From Roseburia sp. (lineage in GTDB: Bacteria > Bacillota > Clostridia > Lachnospirales > Lachnospiraceae), in assembly GCA_023664265.1 (NCBI GenBank), contig JAMPFV010000011.1:1-64000 (forward strand): a stretch of DNA of 64,000 nt, in the 5' to 3' direction. Shown piece after piece: positions 1 through 9,177 of this stretch. The translations under genes were made by a program, and so were the position numbers. The number at the start of each line of letters is the position of its first letter. Within the stretch, counting starts at the first letter, position 1. The notes beneath the pieces were generated by a model. That model was given only the letters and a program-made list of their open reading frames with translations. It was not told the origin of the DNA and made no database searches.

Positions 1-911
1 TTTGAGGTTGGGCATACCGCAAAGCCTTGAAAATAGGGGAAAGTTAAATCAGTTAATAGACAAACTGGAATTTGAATTGGAACCAGAGTCGCATAATTCT
101 TATGAGATATTGCATTTAAGACAGCTTCTCTTATCGCTTCTTTCGGATAAGGATAAGTTTCTACTCTGGTAATATTTTGATAAGAAATGATTCCTTTCAA
201 ATATTTTGTATAAATTAAATCTACGACCCTGTCTGCCTGCGACAGCAAAGAGCCGTGTACTTCGTCCTGATACAAAATATCAGATTCTGACTGAAAATAG
301 GCAATCTTAACATAAGAACCGGGAATCCATTTCTCCGGATTATGATGGAACAGCAAAATCGCCGCTCTTGTAAGTAATCCTTCATTGATAAGGTTTAAAC
401 GGTCAAGCAACTGCTCATTACTGACCTGAATATCAGGATCATCCATTCTCCCGCTTTTTACCGCCTGCTCTCTAAAAATATCAAAGCTGTCATTTCTTAA
501 ATCCCTTATTGCGGCATTCTGTATAGGCACGCTGTCCCATGTTATACCGGTCTTTTTCAAAAGGAACTGATTCAATGCCTGCCCTTTGAGCAATTGTCTT
601 GTGCTCCCGCTTCGATAATGATACTCACCTCTGTAATTCACAGGATAAGTATTCGGGCTGACACAAATTTCAATATATTCTTTACCGTCTTCACGCAACA
701 AATTCACATCTGCAACGATTCCCAAAACATCTCTTACCTTGTTCGGGATATCCTCCATAAGTTTCTTGCCGTTTCGGACTCCAATGACTGTTCCATCATC
801 ATTCGTACCAATATAAATCTTTCCACCCTGCGCATTGGCAAATCCGCATATCCATTTCAGATACTCGTCCCGCCACGTTTCTTTCCATTCAATATTCTGG
901 CTTTCTGCCAT
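1..911 (-). CDS. AlbA_2 (Schlafen-type) putative ATP-binding protein, partial
   Basis: The gene runs off the left edge, so only the N-terminal part (about 300 residues) is visible. It starts MAESQNIEWKE and continues with FANAQGGKIYIGTNDDG, the hallmark of the AlbA_2 DNA-binding domain (about residues 5-120). Further on, EAVLNAISHKNY marks the start of the GHKL-type ATPase part usual in this family. The ATG is preceded by GGGGGT. Such proteins are annotated as transcriptional regulators or putative helicases and are often accessory genes; the substrate is unknown. The last 20 or so residues at the edge do not look like the family, so a frameshift is possible. The gene is AT-richer than its neighbours. 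Confidence 0.75.
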   Translation of the reverse strand, partial: MAESQNIEWKETWRDEYLKWICGFANAQGGKIYIGTNDDGTVIGVRNGKKLMEDIPNKVRDVLGIVADVNLLREDGKEYIEICVSPNTYPVNYRGEYHYRSGSTRQLLKGQALNQFLLKKTGITWDSVPIQNAAIRDLRNDSFDIFREQAVKSGRMDDPDIQVSNEQLLDRLNLINEGLLTRAAILLFHHNPEKWIPGSYVKIAYFQSESDILYQDEVHGSLLSQADRVVDLIYTKYLKGIISYQNITRVETYPYPKEAIREAVLNAISHKNYATLVPIQIPVCLLTDLTFPYFQGFAVCPTS

Positions 912-1001
912 AAATGTACCCCCGAACTGAATTGGGCAGATAAAATCTACCTGATTTATATCATAACAAAATTTTCCTCAAAATACTATATTCTCAAAAG
1001 T

Positions 1002-2612
1002 CTATTTTGAATTTTCTGTTTGTCTTTCCGGTCGTGCGCTTCTTGTCTGTAGCGTCTCCATCCGAATCACCCTATCATACTTCGCAAGCGTCTCCTCGGA
1101 GGTATCATGCGTAATGATAATCACCGTCTTGTCCGCCATCTCCCTACCGTGCAGCAGATACTCCTGTATCTTTTCCGTATTGGCGGCATCCATCGCGGCA
1201 AACGGCTCGTCCAGCAAAATTATCGGCGTGTCCCGCGCAATCACCCGCAGAAAGGCGATAATCTGTTTTTCCCCGCCGCTCATGTTCCGGCAGTCTGTCT
1301 CCTGCTCCCGTCCACGGTTCCAGAAGGTATCCCAGAACACCCTTCCCACGTTGGGATAGGAGCCAAAGACCGTGACATTCTCCTCCAGCCCCGCCTGATA
1401 GATATACTCATTCTGGTCAATATAGGTGATGCAATCCACCGTATCCAGCGTGCCAATCGGATGCCCGTCCAGCAGTATTTCCCCTGAAGCCGGTTTCAAA
1501 TACTGCATGATCAGCTTGAGCAGTGTGGACTTTCCGGATCCGTTTGCGCCGATAACCGCGTATTTCTTTCCTTTCTCAAAAGCAAGCTCGGATATCTTCA
1601 GGGAGAACTCCCCATTTTGGAATGCAACGTCACGAAGCAAAAGTCCTGTCTCCACAGACTGCGGGGCAGAGCGCTCCCCACGCAGACCTGTCCCAATAAT
1701 ATCCAGGAACTTCCGGCGCACCTCCGCCGTGGACTGGATAGCGCTTACATCCTCCAAGATAGAATTGAGCGGGGATATAAAGCTGCTGACATAGCCAAAC
1801 GCAGCAACGCCCGCGCCGATACTGATTTCACCGCCTGCCAGCAGCACGCAGACACAGACAAAGGACACGATCTCTATGACCTTGATCGCGGCGTCATTGA
1901 TGCTCAGCGCCAGCGTCTTGCTCTTCCCGTAACGGTAACGCCTGTCAGCCGTTGTGTTCAACGCTGCTTCATGCACCCCCAGCAGATTTCCCCGTGTCCG
2001 GTTGTTCACAAGCTTATAGCCGCTTAGCAGATCCGTAATGCGGTTCACGTACCCCGCCATCCGGTTCTGATATTCGAGCCTCCGCTCGGACATCATTTTT
2101 CCTGTTATTTTAGGCCCCACGATCACAAGGAACGAGGACAGAATGATCGCCAGCGCAATCCGCCAGTCCACAAAGACGACAATCACCACCGCATAGATCA
2201 CAAACATATTCACAGAGCGGAAGACGTCCACCCATGGCTGCAGGTAATCCTGCTCGAGCGCGGTGATATCATTGCCCTGCAGAGATATGTAATCGCCCAC
2301 GGAATGCGCGTAAAAGTGCTGCTCATCCTTGTGCAGCAGCGCGCGGATAAATTCTTTCTTCAGACACGCCTCGAATTTAATCGCACCCTTCCAAGTATAC
2401 AGCATACAGAAATAAGTACAGAGACACGACAATCCCTGCAGCAGGATAAACGCCCCGATAATCCTCGGGATCGGGGACAGGCGCCCCGCGCTGACACTGT
2501 CAAACATTTCCTTCTGCAGCACAGGAATAAACGCCGCAAAAACCGTGCACAGAATATCCAACAGAATCTCCGCAAAAATATAACCTTTGATGCGCTTCAT
2601 GTACTTTTTCAT
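1002..2612 (-). CDS. ABC transporter, fused permease and ATPase
   Basis: A 536-residue half-transporter of the exporter type, expected to work as a dimer in the cell membrane. The N-terminal 300 residues hold about six hydrophobic segments (ABC_membrane domain). The nucleotide-binding domain follows, with Walker A GANGSGKST, Q-loop YIDQNEY, signature MSGGEKQ, Walker B IILLDEP and H-loop ITHD. The distance between Q-loop and signature is shorter than in most exporters, as in bacteriocin and peptide exporter relatives. The substrate cannot be read from the sequence. A GGGGGAACGG ribosome site precedes the ATG. It is separated from murA by a terminator, so it is its own transcription unit. Confidence 0.85.
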   Translation of the reverse strand: MKKYMKRIKGYIFAEILLDILCTVFAAFIPVLQKEMFDSVSAGRLSPIPRIIGAFILLQGLSCLCTYFCMLYTWKGAIKFEACLKKEFIRALLHKDEQHFYAHSVGDYISLQGNDITALEQDYLQPWVDVFRSVNMFVIYAVVIVVFVDWRIALAIILSSFLVIVGPKITGKMMSERRLEYQNRMAGYVNRITDLLSGYKLVNNRTRGNLLGVHEAALNTTADRRYRYGKSKTLALSINDAAIKVIEIVSFVCVCVLLAGGEISIGAGVAAFGYVSSFISPLNSILEDVSAIQSTAEVRRKFLDIIGTGLRGERSAPQSVETGLLLRDVAFQNGEFSLKISELAFEKGKKYAVIGANGSGKSTLLKLIMQYLKPASGEILLDGHPIGTLDTVDCITYIDQNEYIYQAGLEENVTVFGSYPNVGRVFWDTFWNRGREQETDCRNMSGGEKQIIAFLRVIARDTPIILLDEPFAAMDAANTEKIQEYLLHGREMADKTVIIITHDTSEETLAKYDRVIRMETLQTRSARPERQTENSK

Positions 2613-2629
2613 AACCGTTCCCCCACTTA

Positions 2630-2662
2630 CAAAAACAGGAAGCTGCCTCCACAGCAGCCTCC
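2630..2662 (-). terminator. Intrinsic terminator after murA
   Basis: A 9-bp stem (2638-2646 with 2654-2662, one G-T pair) and a 7-base loop are followed on the minus strand by TGTTTTTG. It lies 33 bases past the murA stop and just before the ABC transporter start. Confidence 0.8.
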
Positions 2663-2694
2663 CTCTACGTTTACCGGCTCTCTTTTCTTCTTAA

Positions 2695-3993
2695 TTACGA
2701 AACCACCCTGAGCTTAAACTTCGTAAGCTCCTTATCCGAATCCACTTTCTGGATAATCGCGCCCAGCTTCTGAAGCTTTAACTCAAAGTCCTCATAGCCG
2801 CGCTCGATATATTTGATATCCTCCACCGTGCTGAACCCCTCCGCCGCAAGGCAAGCCAAGACAAGCGCCGCGCCCGCGCGCAGATCCGGCGCGGTGAGGT
2901 TCGCGCTTGTAAAGCTCTCCACGCCCTGTATAATCGCGGTATTCCCGCCCTCTACCTTAATGTTCGCCCCCATCTTCGCCAGCTCATCCACATATTTAAA
3001 CCGATTGTCAAAAATGCTCTCCGTGACGATGCTGATTCCCTTCGACAGCGCCAGCGCCACCGCAATCTGCGGCTGCATATCCGTCGGAAAGCCGGGATAC
3101 GGCAAGGTCTTGACATGCGTGCTCTCAAGACGCTTGGAGGCCACCACGCGCACCGCGTCGTCGGACTCCTCAATCTCGCAGCCCATTTCCATCAGCTTCG
3201 CGGTCGTCGATTCCAGATGCTTGGGAATCACGTTCTTGACCGTCACATCCCCCTTCGTAATCGCGGCGGCAAACATAAATGTCCCCGCCTCAATCTGATC
3301 CGGGATAATCGAATACTCGGACGCATGAAGCTTCCTCACACCGGTAATGCGCACCACATCCGTGCCTGCGCCCTTGATATTGGCGCCCATAGAGCTCAAA
3401 AAGTTCGCCACGTCAACCACATGAGGCTCCTTGGCCGCGTTCTCAATCACGGTCTTGCCCTCGGCGAGCACCGCGGCCAGCATAATATTGATGGTCGCAC
3501 CCACAGAGACCGTGTCCAGATAAATATGCGCCCCTCGAAGCTGCTGCGCATCCACAATGATCAATCCATGCTCAATCTTGACCTGCGCGCCGAGCGCCTT
3601 AAAGCCCTTGATGTGAAGGTCTATCTTGCGGCTCCCGATATTGCAGCCGCCCGGCAGGGCAACCTCCGCATGCTTATATTTGCCAAGCAGCGCGCCGAGC
3701 AAATAGTAGGAAGCCCTGATTTTCTTGATATAGTCATCCTCAATCACAAGTCCTGAAATCATGGACGCGTTGATTCTGACCGCGTGTCTGTCCGTTCTAT
3801 ATACAATCACTCCGATACTTTCCATCGCTTGAAGAAGAACATTGATGTCCCTGACATCCGGTATGTTCTCTATCACTGCCATCTCATCAGTCATAATCGC
3901 CGCGGCCAGAATCCCCAGCGCCGCATTTTTAGCGCCACCAATCTCGACCTCGCCAACCAGAGAATTACCGCCCTTAATCGCGTACTGTTCCAT
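2695..3993 (-). CDS. murA: UDP-N-acetylglucosamine 1-carboxyvinyltransferase
   Basis: This 432-residue enzyme transfers enolpyruvate from PEP to UDP-GlcNAc, the first committed step of peptidoglycan synthesis, in the cytoplasm. The family Lys-Asn pair is seen in GGAKNAAL near residue 22, and the catalytic cysteine in PGGCNIGSR near residue 117. That cysteine is the fosfomycin target, and its presence predicts sensitivity. Length is normal. Many clostridia carry two murA copies; from this window I cannot say which this is. A clear promoter lies upstream and a terminator downstream, so it is probably monocistronic. Confidence 0.95.
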   Translation of the reverse strand: MEQYAIKGGNSLVGEVEIGGAKNAALGILAAAIMTDEMAVIENIPDVRDINVLLQAMESIGVIVYRTDRHAVRINASMISGLVIEDDYIKKIRASYYLLGALLGKYKHAEVALPGGCNIGSRKIDLHIKGFKALGAQVKIEHGLIIVDAQQLRGAHIYLDTVSVGATINIMLAAVLAEGKTVIENAAKEPHVVDVANFLSSMGANIKGAGTDVVRITGVRKLHASEYSIIPDQIEAGTFMFAAAITKGDVTVKNVIPKHLESTTAKLMEMGCEIEESDDAVRVVASKRLESTHVKTLPYPGFPTDMQPQIAVALALSKGISIVTESIFDNRFKYVDELAKMGANIKVEGGNTAIIQGVESFTSANLTAPDLRAGAALVLACLAAEGFSTVEDIKYIERGYEDFELKLQKLGAIIQKVDSDKELTKFKLRVVS

Positions 3994-4061
3994 CGCTCAC
4001 CTCATAATATCTTCCACAATCTATAATCAAAACACGCTTTCAAATTTCATAAGCTTACCCG

Positions 4062-4090
4062 ATTATATACCTTTTTCTTTCTTTTGTAAA
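4062..4090 (-). promoter_or_regulatory. Sigma-A-type promoter of murA
   Basis: On the minus strand, TTTACA (4085-4090) and TATAAT (4062-4067) are 17 bases apart. The murA start lies about 70 bases downstream. Confidence 0.75.
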
Positions 4091-4193
4091 CTGAAAGACT
4101 TGTTCGCAAAAAGTACCGAAATTATCTGTTTTCTTGTAAAATTAACGCAATTGCCGGTATAGCATCTCCAAATCCCGCAACGCCGCGCCGGTA

Positions 4194-5774
4194 TCAGTTC
4201 AGATATTTCAGCGGATTCACGGCATTGCCGTTAATGCGAATCTCAAAGTGCAGATGCGGTCCGGTGGTTCTGCCCGTATTTCCGCTGAGCGCGATTCGCT
4301 CGCCCTGCGATACGGTCTGCCCCGTCTTGACCAACACCTTGCTCAGATGCCCGTAGCGCGTCTGTCTGCCGTCCGCGTGATTGATGTAAACGGCATAGCC
4401 GTAACCGCTCGCCCATCCCGCAAAGGCCACCGTTCCGCCATTTGACGCGACAACCGTGGTGCCGACGGGAACCGCCCAGTCCACACCCTTATGGTAGGTG
4501 GAAGCCCCCTTGGTCGGCGCGCTTCTCGCCCCAAAGCCGGAGCTTAAACGTCCGCCTGAAATCGGCTTGATATAGGTCGGCGGTATCTTGGTGCCGCGCT
4601 CCACAATCTTAGGCACAGCCTCCGCATAAACCTGCTCCTTCAAAATCTCGCGATTGGTCTCCTGCCCGTTCTTATATTCTATCAGCGAAGCGACCTTGCG
4701 CCGGCCCGCGGAAGGCTCCTGCAGCGTGACCCGCTGCGTCGTATACCAGTCGTCGTTCGGCACATACTGTACCTCCGCCTCGTAATCCTCGACATATACC
4801 TGCTGCTCCGACCAGATAATGGACAAATCCGGCTCCGGTACCGTAATGACAAGCTCCTGGCCCACGCGAATCATCGTATTCTCGTCCTCCAGCGCGTCGT
4901 TGATCGCAATCAGCTCGTCCATCGGAATATTGTTCTCAAGGGAAATCTCCGAGAGCGTGTCACCCGCCACCACCTCATAAATAATCTGCGTCTCCTGCTC
5001 CTTGGTCACCAGATTCACGGCCTCCTCCACGGTGAGCAGCTCCTCCTCGAGAAGATACGCCTCCACAACCTCTATTTTCTCCGCATAGCGGATATCCGTA
5101 AGGCCTGTGTCATAGGCCTCGAAATCCATCTCCGTCACAGGCTCCGCGGGTGTAAACATCGCGTCAAAATCCGCCTCGACGCCCGCCGACAGCAGCAGCG
5201 GCTCCTCCTCCGGCATAAGCGCCTCCTGCGTGACCACCCGCGCCTCGAGCACGTTAATCTCGCGATTGCGGTTCAAAGCCAGTTCCACATCATAGATCCC
5301 CTTGGTGTCATACGGCTCAATCGCCTGCTTCAGGAGCGCGTGAACCTCCTCATAGGAGCCCAGATTCACCGCCGTTTCGCTTATCTTCACCGTGTAGGAG
5401 CGGTGCAGCGTCTCGCGGGTACTGTCCTTCATCACGCGCACCATATTTTCAATGATGGTCTTGTCGCTGTCTACCTTTCCCCACAGCTTCTCGCTCCCCG
5501 CCAGATCCAGCGACAGATCCATCAAAATCAAATCGCCGCTTCCCGACTCCGCGGCCACCTGCCGGCGCGCCTCCGCCATCAGCGCGTCAACGCGCTCCGG
5601 CGACTCCACGCTTCCGACCTCAACGCCGTTTATTGCCACGCGGAAGTAATTGTCCCCCGTGTGTCTGTAACGCTCCATGGAAGGCAGCAAAAAAAGACAC
5701 AAGAGCAAGGAAATCACTGCCGCCTCTATATAGCAAAGCCTGAATCTTCTATAATAATGCTGTACTCTTCTCAT
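4194..5774 (-). CDS. M23 metallopeptidase with LysM and G5-like domains
   Basis: A 526-residue membrane-anchored or exported cell-wall hydrolase. One hydrophobic segment lies at about residues 16-31. A LysM peptidoglycan-binding domain follows at about 262-312 (VAGDTLSEIS), then a G5-like segment (VYVEDYEAEVQYV onward), then the M23 peptidase domain. That domain has zinc ligands in YHKGVDW and GPHLHFEIR near the C-terminus. Such enzymes cut peptide cross-links in peptidoglycan; related clostridial proteins act in cell separation or sporulation. The ATG directly abuts the stop codon of the flavin reductase gene, so the two are likely translated from one message. Confidence 0.9.
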   Translation of the reverse strand: MRRVQHYYRRFRLCYIEAAVISLLLCLFLLPSMERYRHTGDNYFRVAINGVEVGSVESPERVDALMAEARRQVAAESGSGDLILMDLSLDLAGSEKLWGKVDSDKTIIENMVRVMKDSTRETLHRSYTVKISETAVNLGSYEEVHALLKQAIEPYDTKGIYDVELALNRNREINVLEARVVTQEALMPEEEPLLLSAGVEADFDAMFTPAEPVTEMDFEAYDTGLTDIRYAEKIEVVEAYLLEEELLTVEEAVNLVTKEQETQIIYEVVAGDTLSEISLENNIPMDELIAINDALEDENTMIRVGQELVITVPEPDLSIIWSEQQVYVEDYEAEVQYVPNDDWYTTQRVTLQEPSAGRRKVASLIEYKNGQETNREILKEQVYAEAVPKIVERGTKIPPTYIKPISGGRLSSGFGARSAPTKGASTYHKGVDWAVPVGTTVVASNGGTVAFAGWASGYGYAVYINHADGRQTRYGHLSKVLVKTGQTVSQGERIALSGNTGRTTGPHLHFEIRINGNAVNPLKYLN

Positions 5775-6356
5775 TTATTTTATATCCTTAACCCGGCTCT
5801 TCCGGATGCTGTATCCGAATTTCCCCAGATTCTCTCCCAAATCAAAATATTCCCCATGCGAATACACGATGGGCTTTGCCTCGGCAAGCCGAAAGCTGCC
5901 TTTCTCATCCATGTACGCATCCTCAACCTGCACTGCAACCACGCGGGCGATAAACATATCATGGGAGCCGAGCTGCTCCACCCGCTCCACCTTACACTCA
6001 ATGTTCACGGGGCTCTGTGCGATTCCCGGCGCGCAAACCTCCCGCGAAGGCGTCGGCGTCAGCTTCAAAGCCTCCCATTTGTCCACGTCCCGCCCGCTCT
6101 TAACGCCGCAATAATCCGCGGCCAATGCCAGCTCGCGCGTTGTCAGATTGATGACAAACGCCCCCGTCTCCATAATCATATGATGTGAATATCTGCTCGG
6201 GCGTACGGAAATACTGACCATAGGCGGATTCGTACAGATTGTCCCCGCCCATGCCACCGTGAAAATATTGGTCTTTCCCGCCTTGTCCGCCACACTCACG
6301 AGCACCGCCGGCAGCGGATAAAGCATATTGCCCGGCTTAAAGGATATCTTTGCCAT
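5775..6356 (-). CDS. Flavin reductase family protein
   Basis: A 193-residue cytoplasmic FMN-binding split-barrel protein. The N-terminal NMLYPLPAVLVSV and the TVAWAGTICTNPPMVSISVRP stretch (positions 33-53) are typical of the flavin reductase-like family, and SHDMFIARVVAV follows. Members bind FMN and reduce it with NAD(P)H or act as small flavoproteins; the partner is not known here. It lies between a coiled-coil membrane protein (5-base gap) and the M23 peptidase (no gap), so the three form an operon whose members have no obvious shared function. Confidence 0.85.
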   Translation of the reverse strand: MAKISFKPGNMLYPLPAVLVSVADKAGKTNIFTVAWAGTICTNPPMVSISVRPSRYSHHMIMETGAFVINLTTRELALAADYCGVKSGRDVDKWEALKLTPTPSREVCAPGIAQSPVNIECKVERVEQLGSHDMFIARVVAVQVEDAYMDEKGSFRLAEAKPIVYSHGEYFDLGENLGKFGYSIRKSRVKDIK

Positions 6357-6361
6357 CGCGC

Positions 6362-7249
6362 TCAGAACACGCCGAGCACGGTCAGCAGCAGCAGACTGAT
6401 TGCGAGTCCGGCCACGGAGGCCACCATGGAAATCACGCTCACCGTCATCACATTGCTCATCTTCGACCTGAGCCGGTTATTCTCCGCGGTCAGACCATCC
6501 GCATAGCGCTTCAGTTCTTCAACGACCACAGCCTGCACGTTCCTGTATACCTTAACGCTCTCCTTGTGCATGAAATCATCGGAATATTTGAACTTCTCCT
6601 CAATGATGTCCGCAATCGCATTGAAATCGTTTTCCTTCTGCTCCCCGTCCCCGTCTTCCCGAAGCGCCTCCTCAGCCTCCTGCATCGCGCGCTCACGCTC
6701 CAAGCGGGCCTCCTCTGCCACACGCTCACGCTCCTGACGCTCACGTTCCGCGCGCTCGCGCTCCTGACGAACCTCCTCCGTCATGCGTTCCCGCTCCTGA
6801 CGCTCGTGCTCTGCGCGCTCCTTCTCCATGCGCGCCTGCTCCAGCGCGCGCTCCTTCTCCATGCGCTCCTGCTCTAACGCACGCTCACCGGTCAGGCGCT
6901 CCTGCTCCGCCGCACGCTCGCGCTCCAGCAAAGCCCGCTCTCTCTGTGAGAGCTCCGCCTCGCGGGTTCTGGTCTGCTCGACCGCAATGTCGCGCATGGA
7001 CGCGACGAGCTTCTCCTGCTCCTCCTTCATGCCAAAGAGCTTCTTCGCGCCGTCTCCGATCATCTCATCAAGCTTCTCTGAAATCTCCGTATTCTTATAA
7101 TTCAGCCGGCGCATCTCCTGCAAAATCTTCTCATACTCCGATACCTGAAACTGAAGCCGCTTGATCTCCGCCGCCTCCGCCTGTGAATTTGCCTTTATCA
7201 TCTCCTGCGCGCTGAACTTCTGTGCCAGCCTGTCCATAAAGTTATCCAT
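6362..7249 (-). CDS. Coiled-coil protein with C-terminal membrane anchor
   Basis: A 295-residue protein without a family I recognise. Residues about 95-205 are highly charged Glu/Arg repeats (RERALLERERAAEQER and similar), giving a long predicted helix or coiled coil. The last 30 residues are hydrophobic (VMTVSVISMVASVAGLAISL onward), a tail anchor. A longer reading frame starts upstream at 7399, but ATG 7249 has GGAGA at the right distance and begins MDNFMDRLAQKF, so I chose it. It is first gene of the row with the flavin reductase and M23 peptidase. A structural role at the membrane is possible but unproven. Confidence 0.75.
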   Translation of the reverse strand: MDNFMDRLAQKFSAQEMIKANSQAEAAEIKRLQFQVSEYEKILQEMRRLNYKNTEISEKLDEMIGDGAKKLFGMKEEQEKLVASMRDIAVEQTRTREAELSQRERALLERERAAEQERLTGERALEQERMEKERALEQARMEKERAEHERQERERMTEEVRQERERAERERQERERVAEEARLERERAMQEAEEALREDGDGEQKENDFNAIADIIEEKFKYSDDFMHKESVKVYRNVQAVVVEELKRYADGLTAENNRLRSKMSNVMTVSVISMVASVAGLAISLLLLTVLGVF

Positions 7250-7700
7250 ACTTTTCTCCATTTCGAAATAATTTATCCATCGTATCTCTGTGTCCAAAGC
7301 CGTACCATACATATAAATATATATTAAAAAGTTTACCACTAAATTCAAGATATGACAACACCAAAAGCAATTTGCAGCACAAAAAGCAATTTGCGGCACA
7401 AAATACGTAACGGTTTTGCGCTGTAAACCAATGTCCTTCCATCATCGCTTCGTGTTTTTGCACAGAATATTTCTCTTTTCCCACCGATAAATGTGCACAT
7501 TTACAATAAAATTACATTTTGTTCATATTTTGTTCACACTCAGGTGATATTCTTTATTTATCAGGAACACAGATATATCGTACTTAAATTGATATCTGAC
7601 AGATAAATTTTTTCATAATAGCCTCGGCACAGAAATGTGTCGGGGCACTCCTCATTTTACAGGCGGATTTTACACAAAGCAATTCAAAACGGAGGGCAAA
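7250..7700. other. Intergenic region between divergent genes
   Basis: About 450 AT-rich bases without a convincing gene. It holds two 19-bp direct repeats (listed separately) and several TTTTGTTCA-like words around 7520-7550. Promoters for both flanking genes should be here, but I see no clear pair of boxes. Confidence 0.6.
7363..7400. repeat. Two tandem 19-bp repeats, possible operator
   Basis: The unit AAAAGCAATTTGC(A/G)GCACA occurs twice head to tail (7363-7381 and 7382-7400) with one difference. On the minus strand each unit contains TTTG-N5-CAAA. It lies about 115 bases upstream of the coiled-coil gene start, a plausible regulator site. Confidence 0.6.
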
Positions 7701-7967
7701 ATGTTCAGATTATGGGTAAAAACCTTTAAAGATAACCGCATGCTGCGCGACACCGTTATCTGCAACGACAGCGCGGATACGCGGACGCACAAGATTTTTG
7801 AGGCCTTGGAGCAGGCCTGCTATGAATTCGATCTCGGCAAGCCCATTTGGCTTGATTCCACGATTGCGGACTTCAAGAAGCACAGCCGGACGCGCTTTAC
7901 CGCGGACAACTTCATTGAGGCAATCAATTTCGATTATCTGGAGATACAGGTAATCGAGGAGGACTGA
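7701..7967 (+). CDS. Small protein of unknown function
   Basis: An 88-residue acidic, soluble protein starting MFRLWVKTFKDNRMLRDTV. The longer frame starts at 7635, but ATG 7701 has GGAGG at ideal spacing. No signal peptide, membrane segment or catalytic motif is visible. The composition and well-formed ribosome site support a real gene. I do not recognise its function. Confidence 0.7.
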   Translation: MFRLWVKTFKDNRMLRDTVICNDSADTRTHKIFEALEQACYEFDLGKPIWLDSTIADFKKHSRTRFTADNFIEAINFDYLEIQVIEED

Positions 7968-8028
7968 CAATCGTCTGTTTTATCCAAATTTTTACAAATC
8001 CGGTTCCAAACTCTGTGCATATTTATTC

Positions 8029-8057
8029 TTGACATTCCAAATAATAAGTCGTAGTAT
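8029..8057 (+). promoter_or_regulatory. Sigma-A-type promoter of trhA
   Basis: TTGACA (8029-8034), 17-base spacer and TAGTAT (8052-8057), about 70 bases before the trhA start. Confidence 0.65.
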
Positions 8058-8127
8058 TATATCAAGTATTAAGTAGTTTTCAAAACTATGTTATATTGTT
8101 TGGAAAACGTTAGAAAGGATGATTTAT

Positions 8128-8769
8128 ATGCAATTGACAATCAGAGAACCGGGAAGCGCAATCACACACTTTATCGCCTGCCTGATGACGGCAATCGCCG
8201 CTTCCCCGCTGTTAATCAAGGCTCAAGGAAAAGTTGCCGTGTTTGCGCTGACAGTCTTTGTCGCAAGCATGATTCTTTTATACGGGGCGAGCGCGCTCTA
8301 CCACACCGTCAATGCTTCCGGAAGAATCCTCCGTGTGTTCCGCAAGATTGACCACATGATGATTTTCGTGCTCATCGCCGGCTCTTACACGCCGGTGTGC
8401 TTAATCGTGCTGGGCGGCAGCATGGGATATTCGCTGTTGACGTTGGTATGGGGCGTCGCGATTGTGGGGATGCTGGTCAAGGCGCTGTGGATTACCTGTC
8501 CGAAGTGGTTTTCCTCGATGATTTATATCGCAATGGGATGGCTGTGCCTGCTCGTGTTCGGCACGCTCTGGGATACGCTTCCGCACGCGGCGTTCGGATG
8601 GCTGCTGGCCGGAGGCATTATCTACACCATCGGCGGCGTTATTTACGCGCTGAAACTGCCGGTGTTCAATGCGCTCCATAAGTATTTCGGCTCCCATGAG
8701 ATTTTTCATCTGTTTGTCATGGGGGGAAGCATCTGCCATTTTATCTTTATGTACTGTTATGTGGCGTAG
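8128..8769 (+). CDS. trhA: Hemolysin III family membrane protein (PAQR type)
   Basis: A 213-residue protein with about seven membrane segments. It carries the family motifs: an early His (PGSAITH), SALYHTVN near residue 60, DHMMIFVLIAGSYTP near 83 and a late HEIFH. These histidines and the aspartate form the metal site of PAQR/hemolysin III proteins. The family is tied to membrane lipid homeostasis in bacteria (TrhA); haemolysis is not a safe inference. ATG 8128 fits the AAAGGATGA ribosome site better than ATG 8119. It is monocistronic, with a promoter before it and a hairpin behind it. Confidence 0.9.
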   Translation: MQLTIREPGSAITHFIACLMTAIAASPLLIKAQGKVAVFALTVFVASMILLYGASALYHTVNASGRILRVFRKIDHMMIFVLIAGSYTPVCLIVLGGSMGYSLLTLVWGVAIVGMLVKALWITCPKWFSSMIYIAMGWLCLLVFGTLWDTLPHAAFGWLLAGGIIYTIGGVIYALKLPVFNALHKYFGSHEIFHLFVMGGSICHFIFMYCYVA

Positions 8770-8783
8770 GGGGATGGATGTGT

Positions 8784-8808
8784 GGGAAGGCCGCTTATTC
8801 GGCCTCCC
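8784..8808 (+). terminator. Hairpin after trhA
   Basis: GGGAAGGCCG and CGGCCTCCC pair around a 6-base loop. No T-run follows, so it may be a weak or bidirectional terminator. Confidence 0.5.
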
Positions 8809-8809
8809 T

Positions 8810-9084
8810 GACAATTGACCAACAAATACCTCACTCCTGTATTTTTTTACCAATTCACTTTCATTCGCCTTCCACTGTTTTTCAAACTCATGTTCATTCA
8901 TAACAGCAGTATATGGTTCACACAAAAAACTGTTTATACTTTGCAAAATAACCGGAAACTCATCCAATTGTGTCGGAATTTTACGTTTTTCCTGTTTTGG
9001 CACAATAACATCTCTCACACCAAAATCAGCACGGAATGGTGTACGTGCATTTTTAATTTTTGCACGGGAAATACTTCTTGGCAT
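8810..9084 (-). pseudogene. Probable truncated gene remnant, unknown family
   Basis: From ATG 9084 the frame encodes MPRSISRAKIKNARTPFRAD and then a plausible soluble protein up to KKYRSEVFVGQ (about 90 residues). It then passes through the trhA hairpin and continues antisense to trhA until 8401. The first part is AT-rich and protein-like; the remainder looks like the shadow of trhA. I therefore think the original 3' end was lost. The function is not recognised. It sits just downstream of the PIN toxin remnant. Confidence 0.4.
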
Positions 9085-9177
9085 GGCAATGGTTCACACT
9101 AAAGGTGTTTTATCACTATATCCATAATAAAACAAAGCAGATTCCGGCAGATGATATTATCTGCACCATCGACGGCG

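Noticed and set aside
7363-7400. CRISPR-like direct repeats
   Set aside because: Only two units, directly adjacent, without spacers or cas genes.
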